Source of the DNA: AC-32 sp036265535 | GTDB lineage: Bacteria > Actinomycetota > Thermoleophilia > Gaiellales > Gaiellaceae | Assembly: GCA_036265535.1 (NCBI GenBank) | Contig: DATAOV010000070.1 | Location: 1 to 32,004 of the forward strand | Length of the DNA stretch: 32,004 nt | Reading direction: 5' to 3' | In this document: in pieces, positions 1-7,158 of the stretch | How the letters are laid out: each line of letters begins with the position of its first letter | How positions within the stretch are numbered: the stretch's first letter is position 1 | Notes under the pieces: model-generated | What the model was told of the DNA's origin: nothing | Database searches by the model: none | The model's input: only the letters and a program-made list of their open reading frames with translations | Translations under genes and position numbers: made by a program

Positions 1-1
1 G

Positions 2-1162
2 AGCGGAACGACGGCCAAGCCGAAGGGGATCGTGCACACAACGGCCGGCTACCTCGTCGGCGTCGCGGCGACGCACCACTACATCTTCGACGTCAAGCCG
101 GCGTCCGTGTACTGGTGCGCTGCGGATGTCGGCTGGGTGACAGGGCACTCGTACATCGTCTATGGGCCGCTCTGCAACGGCACGACCGGCGTCATGTACG
201 AAGGGGTCCCGGATTTCCCCGACCGGGATCGCTGGTGGGCGATCGTCGAGCGCTACGGCGTCGACATCCTCTACACGGCGCCCACCGCCATTCGCGCCCA
301 CATGAAGTGGGGCACGGAGCACGCCGAGAAGCACGACCTCTCGTCCATCCGGCTCCTGGGGTCGGTCGGCGAGCCGATCAACCCCGAGGCCTGGATCTGG
401 TACCGCGAAGTGATTGGAGCCGGGCGGGTGCCCGTGGTCGACACGTGGTGGCAGACGGAGACGGGGATGATCCTGATCACGCCGCTGCCCGGGATCACGA
501 CCCTGAAGCCGGGATCGGCGACGCGGCCATTCCCTGGAGTGGACGCTGCGGTCTACGACGAGCAGGGGAACGAGGTCGGCCCCGGCGGAGGCGGCTACCT
601 CGTCCTGCGTCGCCCGTGGCCGGCGATGCTCCGCGGCATCTACAAGGACGACGAGCGGTACCGCGAGACGTACTGGTCGAGGTACCCGGAGGTCTATTTC
701 GCAGGCGACGGCGCGCGGATCGACGGCGAGGGCGACTTCTGGCTGCTCGGCCGCGTCGACGACGTGATGAATGTCTCCGGCCACCGCATCTCGACGATTG
801 AGGTCGAGAGCGCCCTGGTCGACCACCGCGAGGTCGCCGAGGCTGCCGTCTGTGGGCGATCTGACGACCGCACGGGGCAGGCGATCGTCGCCTACGTGAC
901 GCTCAAGGGCGGCGAGGAGGGCTCGGTCGAGAAGCTGGAGGAGCTCCGCAACCACGTCGCGGCCAAGATCGGCCCGATCGCGAAGCCGGCGAACATCGTC
1001 TTCACACAGGAGCTGCCGAAGACCCGCAGCGGCAAGATAATGCGCCGCCTCCTGCGCGACGTCGCGGAGAACCGGGCGCTGGGGGATACGACGACGCTGG
1101 CCGACCCGGCGGTCGTGGAGGAGATCAAGGACCGCGCCGTCGCGGAGACGAGCGAGGGTTAG
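2..1162 (+). CDS. acs: Acetyl-CoA synthetase, C-terminal part (truncated by window edge)
   Basis: This enzyme activates acetate with ATP and CoA to acetyl-CoA in the cytoplasm. The gene runs off the left edge; the first visible codons read SGTTAKPKGIVHTTAGY, the P-loop-like AMP-binding motif, with Ala where Gly is more usual. The WWQTETG motif (around 430-455), whose Trp restricts the pocket to acetate in true Acs, is present. So is the hinge region GRVDDVMNVSGHRIST and, near the end, PKTRSGKIMRR with the catalytic/acetylatable lysine. About 386 residues are visible of a usual 640-650, so the N-terminal third is missing only because of the window. The stop overlaps by 4 nt the stop of the convergent peptidase gene. 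Family assignment is very secure; specificity for acetate follows from the WWQTETG motif. Confidence 0.96.
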   Translation, partial: SGTTAKPKGIVHTTAGYLVGVAATHHYIFDVKPASVYWCAADVGWVTGHSYIVYGPLCNGTTGVMYEGVPDFPDRDRWWAIVERYGVDILYTAPTAIRAHMKWGTEHAEKHDLSSIRLLGSVGEPINPEAWIWYREVIGAGRVPVVDTWWQTETGMILITPLPGITTLKPGSATRPFPGVDAAVYDEQGNEVGPGGGGYLVLRRPWPAMLRGIYKDDERYRETYWSRYPEVYFAGDGARIDGEGDFWLLGRVDDVMNVSGHRISTIEVESALVDHREVAEAAVCGRSDDRTGQAIVAYVTLKGGEEGSVEKLEELRNHVAAKIGPIAKPANIVFTQELPKTRSGKIMRRLLRDVAENRALGDTTTLADPAVVEEIKDRAVAETSEG

Positions 1163-2433
1163 CTTTTCGTGAGGAGCTCGGCAAAGCGCTCCTCGTCCTC
1201 GAACGGCCCGATCAGCGCGAGGTTGATCCCGTTCGAGCCGATCACGTCCTGCGCGACGCGCTGGACGTCGTCGGCCGTCACCGCGTCGAGCCCGTCGAGG
1301 ACCTCTTGCGGTTCGACCGCCTGCCCCTCGAGCACCTCGCGGCTGAGCCCGAACATGGTCATGCCCTGCGGGTTCTCGAGCCGTAGGACGAACCGCCCCT
1401 TCGCGAGCGCACGCGCCTTTTCGAGCTCGTCGCCGGGCACCGTCTCGTCGGCGATCCGCCGGAACTCGCGCGCGATCGTTTCGACTGCCTCGTCGCAGCG
1501 GGCGATATCCACGCCGGCCTGTGAGTAGAGCGAGCCGGCGTCCGTGTAGCTCTGGTTGGCCGCAAAGACGTAGTACGCGAGCCCTCGCCGCTCGCGCACC
1601 TCGCTGAAGAGCCGCGACGACATACCCGTTCCGAGAATCGTCGCCAGCATCTGGAGTGCGTAGCGGTCGGGGTGGATGAACGGGTAACTGCGCACGCCGA
1701 GGCAGACGTGTGCCTGGTCGGAGTCCTTGTGGTGCACCGTGACGCGAGGGCCGCCGTCGCCGTTCAGCTGCACCGGCTCGGGCGCGGGTGTGTGGGCCGC
1801 CTCGAGGTCGCCGAGCAGGCGCTCGACCGTCGCGAGCGCGTTGCCCTCGAGCCGGCCGCCGAGGCCGACGACCATCCGCACGGGCTTGTACCAGCGCCCG
1901 ATGTAGTCGAGGAACGTGTCGCGGGTCGCGGCACGGACCGTCTCCTTGCGCCCGATGATGTCCCAGCCGAGCGGCTGGTCGCCGTAGAGGAGCTGGTCGT
2001 ACACGCCGCCGATGAAGTCGCGCGGCGTGTCGTAGTACATGTTCATCTCTTCGACGATCACGCCCTTCTCGCGCTCGATCTCCTCGGGCTCGAACTTCGA
2101 GTTGCGGAGCATGTCGACGAGGACGTCCAGCGCACGATCCCGGTAGTCCGCGGCGCACTTGACGTAGTAGCCCGTGTACTCCTTGCTCGTGAAGGCGTTG
2201 AACTCGGCGCCGAGCGAATCGACCTCCATCCCGATCTCGCGCGCCGTCGGCCGGCGCTCCGTCCCCTTGAAGAACATGTGCTCCGCGAAGTGCGCGATCC
2301 CGTTCGTCTCCGGGGTCTCGTACCGGGAGCCCGCGGCGAGCATGATCATGCAGATGACCGACTGCACCTGCGGCATGTCGGCGGTGATCACGCGCAGGCC
2401 GTTCGAGAGCTCGTGTCGCTCGAACACGCTCAT
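1159..2433 (-). CDS. M16 family zinc peptidase (processing-peptidase/PqqL-like)
   Basis: A 424-residue M16 metallopeptidase. The inverted zinc motif HFAEH lies at residues 48-52 (ligands His48 and His52, base Glu51), and the third-ligand region VIVEEM with Glu128/Glu129 lies about 76 residues further on, the usual M16 spacing. The length fits single-unit M16B proteins (mitochondrial processing peptidase-like). The C-terminal half carries the inactive M16 lobe with an RERRGLAYYVFA-type segment. The ATG at 2433 is chosen because it overlaps the upstream thioesterase stop by one base (TGATG), implying translational coupling; an in-frame upstream start would reach into that gene. It is the last gene of a three-gene minus-strand operon. 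The substrate is unknown; such proteins often degrade peptides or process small exported peptides. Confidence 0.93.
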   Translation of the reverse strand: MSVFERHELSNGLRVITADMPQVQSVICMIMLAAGSRYETPETNGIAHFAEHMFFKGTERRPTAREIGMEVDSLGAEFNAFTSKEYTGYYVKCAADYRDRALDVLVDMLRNSKFEPEEIEREKGVIVEEMNMYYDTPRDFIGGVYDQLLYGDQPLGWDIIGRKETVRAATRDTFLDYIGRWYKPVRMVVGLGGRLEGNALATVERLLGDLEAAHTPAPEPVQLNGDGGPRVTVHHKDSDQAHVCLGVRSYPFIHPDRYALQMLATILGTGMSSRLFSEVRERRGLAYYVFAANQSYTDAGSLYSQAGVDIARCDEAVETIAREFRRIADETVPGDELEKARALAKGRFVLRLENPQGMTMFGLSREVLEGQAVEPQEVLDGLDAVTADDVQRVAQDVIGSNGINLALIGPFEDEERFAELLTKS

Positions 2434-2813
2434 CACGCGGCCAGCCTCTCGCGCCATTCGTCGGGAATCGTCACGGTCTTTCCCTTGTCGTAGTCGTAGC
2501 CGACCAGCACGCTCTTGGCCTCGGCGACCACTTCGTCGCCGACGCGCAGCTCGTAGTCGAGGTCGAAGCTCTTATCACCGAAACGGCTTGCTCGTACACC
2601 GACCTCGACCTCCTCGCCGAAACCGACGGGAGTGCGGAAGTCGATCTCTATCCGCGCGACGATGATGGAGATGTCCTCGAGGGTGGCAGCCGCGCCCAAG
2701 TGGACCAGAAACGCGACGCGCGCCGATTCAATGTAGGTCAAGAACACCGCATTGTTCACGTGCCCCATCGCATCGAGGTCACGGAAGCGGACGCGCTCGC
2801 GGTGGACGAACAT
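2433..2813 (-). CDS. Hotdog-fold acyl-CoA thioesterase (4HBT, YbgC/FadM-like)
   Basis: A 126-residue single hotdog domain expected to hydrolyse acyl-CoA thioesters. The N-terminal FRDLDAMGHVNNAVFLTYIE segment (residues 10-29) is the 4HBT signature, with Asp14 in the position of the catalytic aspartate and the GHVNN turn of the central helix. The length is typical for the family (about 130). The ATG at 2813 is set by the start of homology; it lies 10 nt after the DUF3052-like stop and its own stop overlaps the M16 start by one base, so the three genes are almost certainly one transcript. The acyl substrate cannot be told from sequence. Confidence 0.92.
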   Translation of the reverse strand: MFVHRERVRFRDLDAMGHVNNAVFLTYIESARVAFLVHLGAAATLEDISIIVARIEIDFRTPVGFGEEVEVGVRASRFGDKSFDLDYELRVGDEVVAEAKSVLVGYDYDKGKTVTIPDEWRERLAA

Positions 2814-2823
2814 CGGCGCGATG

Positions 2824-3147
2824 CTATCGGCGGGGGCGGTCCTCCCGGCGCCAGACGAAGCGCAGTGCCTGCCACTCGCCGTCGATGGCGCAGCTCTTGT
2901 TGTCGACGAGCCCCGCGTCGAGCCCCGTCCGCTGCACCGCGTCAAAGTCGAGGTCGGTCCCGATCTCGGCGCTCTTCTTGGGCCAGGCCACCCAGAGGCC
3001 GTCGCCGGGGTCGAGGGTGTCGCGCAATGACGCGAAACGGCGCCGGAGCTCGTCGCGGCTGGCGGTGAAGAGGACGAGGACGGCGGTGTCGGGCCTGGCG
3101 CCGAGCTTTCTCGAGAGCGGCGTGGCCGAGTACTCCTTCTCCGGCAT
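2824..3147 (-). CDS. Small DUF3052-like protein
   Basis: A 107-residue cytoplasmic protein of unknown function. It shows the family hallmarks as I recall them: YSATPLSRKLG near the N-terminus, LWVAWPKKSAEIGTDL in the middle and GLVDNKSCAIDGEWQALRFV near the C-terminus. Relatives I remember are about 135-145 residues and have an extra segment between the KLG motif and the strand before the charged helix; that stretch is missing here, giving a compact form with the frame intact. The ATG at 3147 is the first plausible start and has a TACCGT box 8 nt upstream. It heads the operon with the thioesterase and M16 peptidase. Its start lies only 18 nt from that of the divergent SIS gene. Confidence 0.75.
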   Translation of the reverse strand: MPEKEYSATPLSRKLGARPDTAVLVLFTASRDELRRRFASLRDTLDPGDGLWVAWPKKSAEIGTDLDFDAVQRTGLDAGLVDNKSCAIDGEWQALRFVWRREDRPRR

Positions 3148-3155
3148 CGACACGG

Positions 3156-3161
3156 ACGGTA
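3156..3161 (-). promoter_or_regulatory. Candidate leaderless -10 box (TACCGT)
   Basis: TACCGT on the minus strand ends 8 nt before the ATG at 3147. It fits the TANNNT pattern seen before several other genes here, and there is no Shine-Dalgarno upstream of that ATG. Confidence 0.4.
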
Positions 3162-3165
3162 CGGG

Positions 3166-4044
3166 ATGCGAGATGCTCCGCGCGTGGCGGGAGAAGAGAT
3201 GCGCAGGGCGATCTTCGCCCAGCCCGAGTGGCTGCGCGGAGTGCCGACCGACAAGCGCCTCCCAGAAGGGCGGGTGCTCTACACCGGCTGTGGCACGTCC
3301 TTCCACGCCGCCCAGACCGGGGGCGCGGCACTGCAGGCGCTGGAGCTCGTCCTGGCGCCCCAGCAGGAGGCCGACCTGCTGGTCGCGGTCAGTCACGAGG
3401 GCGACACGCCGCTGACGGTCGAGGCGGCGCGTGCCTTCGCTGGGCCGGTCTGGCTCGTGACCGCGAAGCCGGAAAGCCCGCTGGGCGACCTCGCCGAGGA
3501 AGTGCTCCTGGCCACGCCCGAAGTGGAGCGGAGCTGGTGCCACACCGTGAGCTACACGTGCGCTGTGGCCACGGTCGCGGCGCTGCGCGGCGACGAGGTG
3601 AGCGGCCTTCCGGCCGCCGTCGAGTCTGCGCTGGAGGAGCGGGAGCCAGTCGGTGAGCAGGAGCGCTACCTGATCGCCGGCGCAGGGCGCGACTGGCCGA
3701 CCGCGCAGGAGGCAGCGCTGAAGCTGCGCGAGGGCGCCTTCGTGGCGGCGGAGGCGCATGAGACGGAACAGCTCCTTCACGGACACCTGGCGGCGATCGA
3801 CGAGTCGGTTCGGGCCTTCGTCATCGAGGGCGAGGGTCGAGCGGCCGAGAGGGCGGCCGGTGCGGTGAAGGCGTTGCGCGAGCTCGGGTGCGAGACGACG
3901 CTCGTCCCGAGCGTGCACCCGGTCGTCGACATCGTCCGCTTCCAGCTGCTGACGCTCGACCTCGCAGAAGCCAGAGGGGTCGATCCGGACAAGATCCGAC
4001 GCGACGACGAGCGCTGGGAGCGAGCCCGCGCCGCCTACGACTAA
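3166..4044 (+). CDS. Double-SIS-domain sugar isomerase/deaminase-like protein (GlmS isomerase-half homologue)
   Basis: A 292-residue protein with two SIS folds, resembling the isomerase half of glucosamine-6-phosphate synthase and AgaS/FrlB-like aldose-ketose isomerases but without the glutaminase half. Visible motifs are the N-terminal EMRRAIFAQPEWLRG helix, YTGCGTSFHAA (phosphosugar-binding Ser/Thr loop), VSHEGDTPLTVEAA in the first SIS domain, and QEAALKLREGAF followed by ETEQLLHGHLAAID in the second, matching the LKxxE and HG active-site region of GlmS. The C-terminal tail differs from GlmS and lacks its AKSVTVE end. The ATG at 3166 is used; ATG 3199, just after GGGAGAAGAG, is a serious alternative but would begin inside the EMRRAI helix. 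The substrate is unknown. The gene is divergent from the DUF3052-like operon and stands alone. Confidence 0.86.
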   Translation: MRDAPRVAGEEMRRAIFAQPEWLRGVPTDKRLPEGRVLYTGCGTSFHAAQTGGAALQALELVLAPQQEADLLVAVSHEGDTPLTVEAARAFAGPVWLVTAKPESPLGDLAEEVLLATPEVERSWCHTVSYTCAVATVAALRGDEVSGLPAAVESALEEREPVGEQERYLIAGAGRDWPTAQEAALKLREGAFVAAEAHETEQLLHGHLAAIDESVRAFVIEGEGRAAERAAGAVKALRELGCETTLVPSVHPVVDIVRFQLLTLDLAEARGVDPDKIRRDDERWERARAAYD

Positions 4045-4053
4045 GGGCGCTTT

Positions 4054-4092
4054 CCCCCGGGGGACCCCACCGGTTGTTCCCCCGTGAACAAC
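4054..4092. terminator. Inverted repeats between convergent genes
   Basis: Between the SIS gene stop and the convergent epimerase stop lie a 10-bp palindrome of five C and five G (4054-4063) and a perfect stem-loop with 7-bp arms (GTTGTTC, 4073-4079; GAACAAC, 4086-4092) around a 6-nt loop. There is no clear T tract on either side, so it would be an atypical bidirectional terminator. Confidence 0.4.
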
Positions 4093-4143
4093 GCTACTCG
4101 TCTCCGGCGCACGTGTGGTTGACGCTTGGTGCCGAAAGCGTGA

Positions 4144-5139
4144 CTACTCGTGGGCGCGCCAGGCGCCCAGCAGCTCGGCTTCGCGCGCGGGCTGCATCCC
4201 TGCGGCCCCGAGCCGGTCGGTCTCGGCGACCAGCGGCGCACCGGTCTCGCGCGACCAGGCCAGGGTGTCGGCGACGGTCTCGGCGACCGGCCGGAAGCGC
4301 AGGCCCGCTGCAACCGCCCGTGAGACGTCCGCCTGGATGAAGGCCGCTTCGGCGCCGGCGAGCCAGAGTGGGAGTTCCATCCACTGCCCGACCTCCCGCT
4401 CGAGCAGAAACGGCTCGTCGACCCAGACGAACCGCGCATCGCTGCCGGACACCTCACGGCAGACCTCGAGCAGGTCGCCGAACGGCTCGGCCGGCCGGAC
4501 GGCGTTGAACGTCCCCGCGGTGCGCTCCTCCGCCAGCTGCACGAGCCACGCGCCGAGGTCGCGCGCGTCGACGAACTGCACTCGTCGCGTTGGCGGCGCC
4601 GGGGCGAGCACGTCGCCACCCTGGGCGACCCGCAACGGCCAGTAGGTGAACCTGCCGGTCGGGTCGTGCGGTCCCACGATCAGCCCGGCCCGGACGCTTG
4701 TGTGTGAGCCCGGCAGCACCTGCGTGAGCAAGCGCTCGCACGCAGCCTTGAGCTCGGCGTACTCCTCGAGTACCTCCTCCGTGCGCGGTTCGACCTCGAA
4801 CACCGGTGCGCTCTCGTCGAAGTCCGGCTCGTAGGGCTCGCGGTAGACCGAGATGGACGAGACGAACACGTAATGGCCCACCGAGTCGCGCAGCAGCTCC
4901 GCCGACGCCCGCAGAACGCGCGGTACGAAGCCCGACGGGTCGATCACCGCGTCCCACTCGCGGCCCTCGAGCGCCGAGAGGTCGCCGTCCCGGTCGCCCC
5001 GGAGCTTCTCGGACTCCGGGAAGAGCTCGGGATTCGTCTCGCCGCGGTTGAAGAGCGTGACCTCGTGACCCCGCTCGAGCGCCGACTCGACCGCCGCGCG
5101 GCCGAGGAACTTCGTCCCGCCGAGAACCAGGAGCCTCAC
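4144..5139 (-). CDS. NAD(P)-dependent epimerase/dehydratase-like extended SDR
   Basis: A 331-residue Rossmann protein. The nucleotide-binding motif GGTKFLG occupies residues 7-13, a variant of GGxGFxG seen in atypical extended SDRs. The expected dinucleotide-ribose acidic/basic end of strand 2 follows (LFNRGE), then VFVSSISVY near 91-99. The catalytic pair is best placed at Tyr127-Lys131 in EEYAELKAA. The GTG start at 5139 overlaps the stop of the upstream aminotransferase-like gene by 4 nt (GTGA), so the two are translationally coupled. A C-terminal region of about 130 residues should form the substrate-binding lobe; the substrate is not identifiable. Pairing with a PLP enzyme suggests both act on one small metabolite. 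Confidence 0.88.
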   Translation of the reverse strand: MRLLVLGGTKFLGRAAVESALERGHEVTLFNRGETNPELFPESEKLRGDRDGDLSALEGREWDAVIDPSGFVPRVLRASAELLRDSVGHYVFVSSISVYREPYEPDFDESAPVFEVEPRTEEVLEEYAELKAACERLLTQVLPGSHTSVRAGLIVGPHDPTGRFTYWPLRVAQGGDVLAPAPPTRRVQFVDARDLGAWLVQLAEERTAGTFNAVRPAEPFGDLLEVCREVSGSDARFVWVDEPFLLEREVGQWMELPLWLAGAEAAFIQADVSRAVAAGLRFRPVAETVADTLAWSRETGAPLVAETDRLGAAGMQPAREAELLGAWRAHE

Positions 5140-6296
5140 AGCGCCCGCAGCTCTTCCAGCAGTCCGTCGACCTCCTCGGCGGTGTTGTAGTGGACGATGC
5201 CGGCCCTGACGCCGCCGTCTGGGAGCCCGAGGCGCTCCATGGCCTCGACGGCGTAGTAGTTCCCGTGCCAGACGGCGAAGCCGCGCTCACCGAGGCGGGT
5301 TGCCACCTCGGCCGGCGTGCGCCCCTCGACCGTGAAGCAGAACGTGGGGACGCGCCCGTCCATGGTCGGTAGGCCATGGAGCCAGCACGAGTCGGGCAGG
5401 CCTTCGAGAAATTGGGTGCCGAGCTCGCGTTCGTAGGCGACGATCGCGTCCATTCCGACCCAGTCCATGTACGTACACGCCGCGACGAGACCCGCGAGGA
5501 GCTCGTGCGGCAGCGTGCCGGTCTCGAACCGGTGCCCGAGCGGCTGCTCCGGTGCGGGTCGCACCTTGTACGGCCGCCATCGCTCGAGCAACTCGCCCCT
5601 GGCGAAGGCCATACCGAGGTGTGGCCCGAAGAACTTGTACGGCGAGCAGATCAGGACGTCGAGATTCGCAGCCGTGACGTCGATCGGCCCGTGCGGGGCG
5701 TAGTGCACCGCGTCGACCCAGGCCAGCGCGCCGACCTCGTGAGCGAGCTCGGCCACCCGCGCCACATCCACGAGCGTCCCGAGGGCATTCGACGCCCAGG
5801 GATACGCGACCACTCGGGTGCGCTCCGACAGCTGCGCCGCAAGGTCGTCGAGGTCGAGCGTCGTGTCGTCGCGCATGTCCGCGAACCGGACGACGAGGTC
5901 GAGATCGTGGGCGAGCTCGAGCCAAGGCGCGACATCCGCGTCGTGGTCGAGCCGGGTCACCACGATCTCGTCACCGGCCGCGAGCTCTCGCCCGAGCGTA
6001 CGCGTGAGGGCGAAGTTGAGCGTCGTCATGTTGGCGCCGAAGACGATCTCCTCCGGCTTGCAGCCGAGGAAGTCAGCGGCCGTCCGCCGGGAGTCGTCGA
6101 CCAGCACCTCGGTCCGGCGGCTCGTCTCGTACGGGCCGCTGACGTTGGCGTTCGAATCCCGCAGGTAGCCCGCGATCGCGTCGATCACCTCGTCCGGAAC
6201 CTGTGTCCCGCCGGGACCGTCGAAGAACGCCAGATCCCTGTCAAGTGCAGAGAAACGGCTGCGTGCGGCGGCAACGTCGAACGCGGTCGTGCTCAC
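5136..6296 (-). CDS. Class V aminotransferase/cysteine desulfurase-like PLP enzyme
   Basis: A 386-residue fold-type I PLP enzyme. The Schiff-base lysine is Lys221 in CSPYKFFGPHLG; Asp195 and His198 of WVDAVHYAPH sit where the PLP-ring-stacking and pyridine-N-binding residues are expected. It matches the cysteine-desulfurase-like subfamily that keeps the SufS fold but, near the C-terminus, has RAGIVHYNT where SufS/CsdA carry the active-site cysteine loop. Sulfur transfer by the normal persulfide mechanism is therefore unlikely, and the real reaction is unknown. The start is GTG 6296, with a TACCGT box 6 nt upstream and no Shine-Dalgarno, suggesting a leaderless mRNA. It is the first gene of a coupled two-gene operon with the epimerase-like gene. 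Confidence 0.87.
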   Translation of the reverse strand: MSTTAFDVAAARSRFSALDRDLAFFDGPGGTQVPDEVIDAIAGYLRDSNANVSGPYETSRRTEVLVDDSRRTAADFLGCKPEEIVFGANMTTLNFALTRTLGRELAAGDEIVVTRLDHDADVAPWLELAHDLDLVVRFADMRDDTTLDLDDLAAQLSERTRVVAYPWASNALGTLVDVARVAELAHEVGALAWVDAVHYAPHGPIDVTAANLDVLICSPYKFFGPHLGMAFARGELLERWRPYKVRPAPEQPLGHRFETGTLPHELLAGLVAACTYMDWVGMDAIVAYERELGTQFLEGLPDSCWLHGLPTMDGRVPTFCFTVEGRTPAEVATRLGERGFAVWHGNYYAVEAMERLGLPDGGVRAGIVHYNTAEEVDGLLEELRAL

Positions 6297-6302
6297 GATC
6301 AG

Positions 6303-6308
6303 ACGGTA
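6303..6308 (-). promoter_or_regulatory. Candidate leaderless -10 box (TACCGT) of the aminotransferase-like gene
   Basis: TACCGT read on the minus strand, followed by 6 nt and the GTG start at 6296. No Shine-Dalgarno is present, and the box lies next to the palindrome at 6310-6330. Confidence 0.45.
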
Positions 6309-6309
6309 T

Positions 6310-6330
6310 CCGATAGAACGTTGTTATCGG
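6310..6330. promoter_or_regulatory. Palindromic candidate operator between divergent operons
   Basis: CCGATA (6310-6315) and its complement TATCGG (6325-6330) flank a central AACGTT, itself palindromic. A further ATCGGT copy lies 10 bp after the right arm (6336-6341), one helical turn away. The right half overlaps a plausible plus-strand -35 (TTGTTA, 6321-6326) paired 17 nt later with GACACT (6344-6349) for the ABC operon. The geometry suggests a regulator binding between the two divergent transcription units. Confidence 0.45.
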
Positions 6331-6384
6331 TTGCAATCGGTGAGACACTGACGCCCGGACCGGGCGGTCTAGGAGAGGAGGGCT

Positions 6385-7158
6385 ATGGAAGCCGCCGCAG
6401 TTCCAGCAGCGGACGTCAAGGAGGGTGTGCCAGCAGCCGTCGTAGCTGCGCGCGACCTGACGCGCCGCTACGGAGAGGGCGATACGGCAGTCGACGCTCT
6501 GGGCGGGGTCGAGATCGACGTGGAGCGCGAGAAGCTGACCGCCGTCATGGGGCCGTCGGGCTCCGGCAAGTCGACGTTGATGCACATCCTCGCCGCGCTC
6601 GACAAGCCGACCTCCGGCACGGTCTGGATCGCGGGCACCAACGTGGGCGAGCTGAACGACACGCAGACCACGAAGCTGCGGCGCGAGCACATCGGGTTCG
6701 TCTTCCAGTTCTTCAACCTGCTGCCGATGCTGACGGCCGAGGAGAACATCGTCCTCCCGCTCACGATCGCAGGCGAGAAGCCGGAAAAAGAGTGGCGCGA
6801 GGACCTGTTGAAGAAGGTCGGGCTCGAAGACCGGCGGACGCACCGTCCCGCTGAGCTGTCGGGGGGCCAGCAGCAGCGCGTCGCGATCGCGCGCGCGCTC
6901 GTCTCCCGGCCGACAGTGGTGTTCGCGGACGAGCCCACCGGCAACCTGGACTCGAAGACGAGCGGTGAGATCCTCGAACTGATGCGCGACTCGGTCGATG
7001 CGCTCGGCCAGACGACGGTCATGGTCACGCACGACCCGCATGCGGCCGCGATCGCCGACCGGATTCTGTTCCTCGCGGACGGCCTGATCGTGCGCGACCT
7101 GCCGCGATCCGATCCGGGCGCCGTGATCGCGGCCATGGACGAACTGACGCAGGCCTGA
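6385..7158 (+). CDS. ABC transporter ATP-binding protein (MacB/LolD-type)
   Basis: A 257-residue ATPase that powers the adjacent FtsX-like permease at the cytoplasmic face of the membrane. Walker A is GPSGSGKST (56-64), the Q-loop Gln108 in VFQFFNLLP, the signature LSGGQQQR (158-165), Walker B VVFADEP (178-184), the D-loop GNLDS and the H-loop His216 in MVTHD. The order and spacing are canonical for the MacB/LolD family. A 20-residue N-terminal extension precedes the domain. The start is well set by a strong purine-rich Shine-Dalgarno (AGGAGAGGAGG) a few bases before the ATG. The stop overlaps the permease start by one base (TGATG). Confidence 0.96.
   Translation: MEAAAVPAADVKEGVPAAVVAARDLTRRYGEGDTAVDALGGVEIDVEREKLTAVMGPSGSGKSTLMHILAALDKPTSGTVWIAGTNVGELNDTQTTKLRREHIGFVFQFFNLLPMLTAEENIVLPLTIAGEKPEKEWREDLLKKVGLEDRRTHRPAELSGGQQQRVAIARALVSRPTVVFADEPTGNLDSKTSGEILELMRDSVDALGQTTVMVTHDPHAAAIADRILFLADGLIVRDLPRSDPGAVIAAMDELTQA

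Noticed and set aside
3748..4092. A truncated glmS with lost glutaminase domain upstream
   Set aside because: The SIS protein has a proper N-terminal helix and no trace of a glutaminase domain lies upstream, where the divergent operon begins; it is a stand-alone SIS protein.
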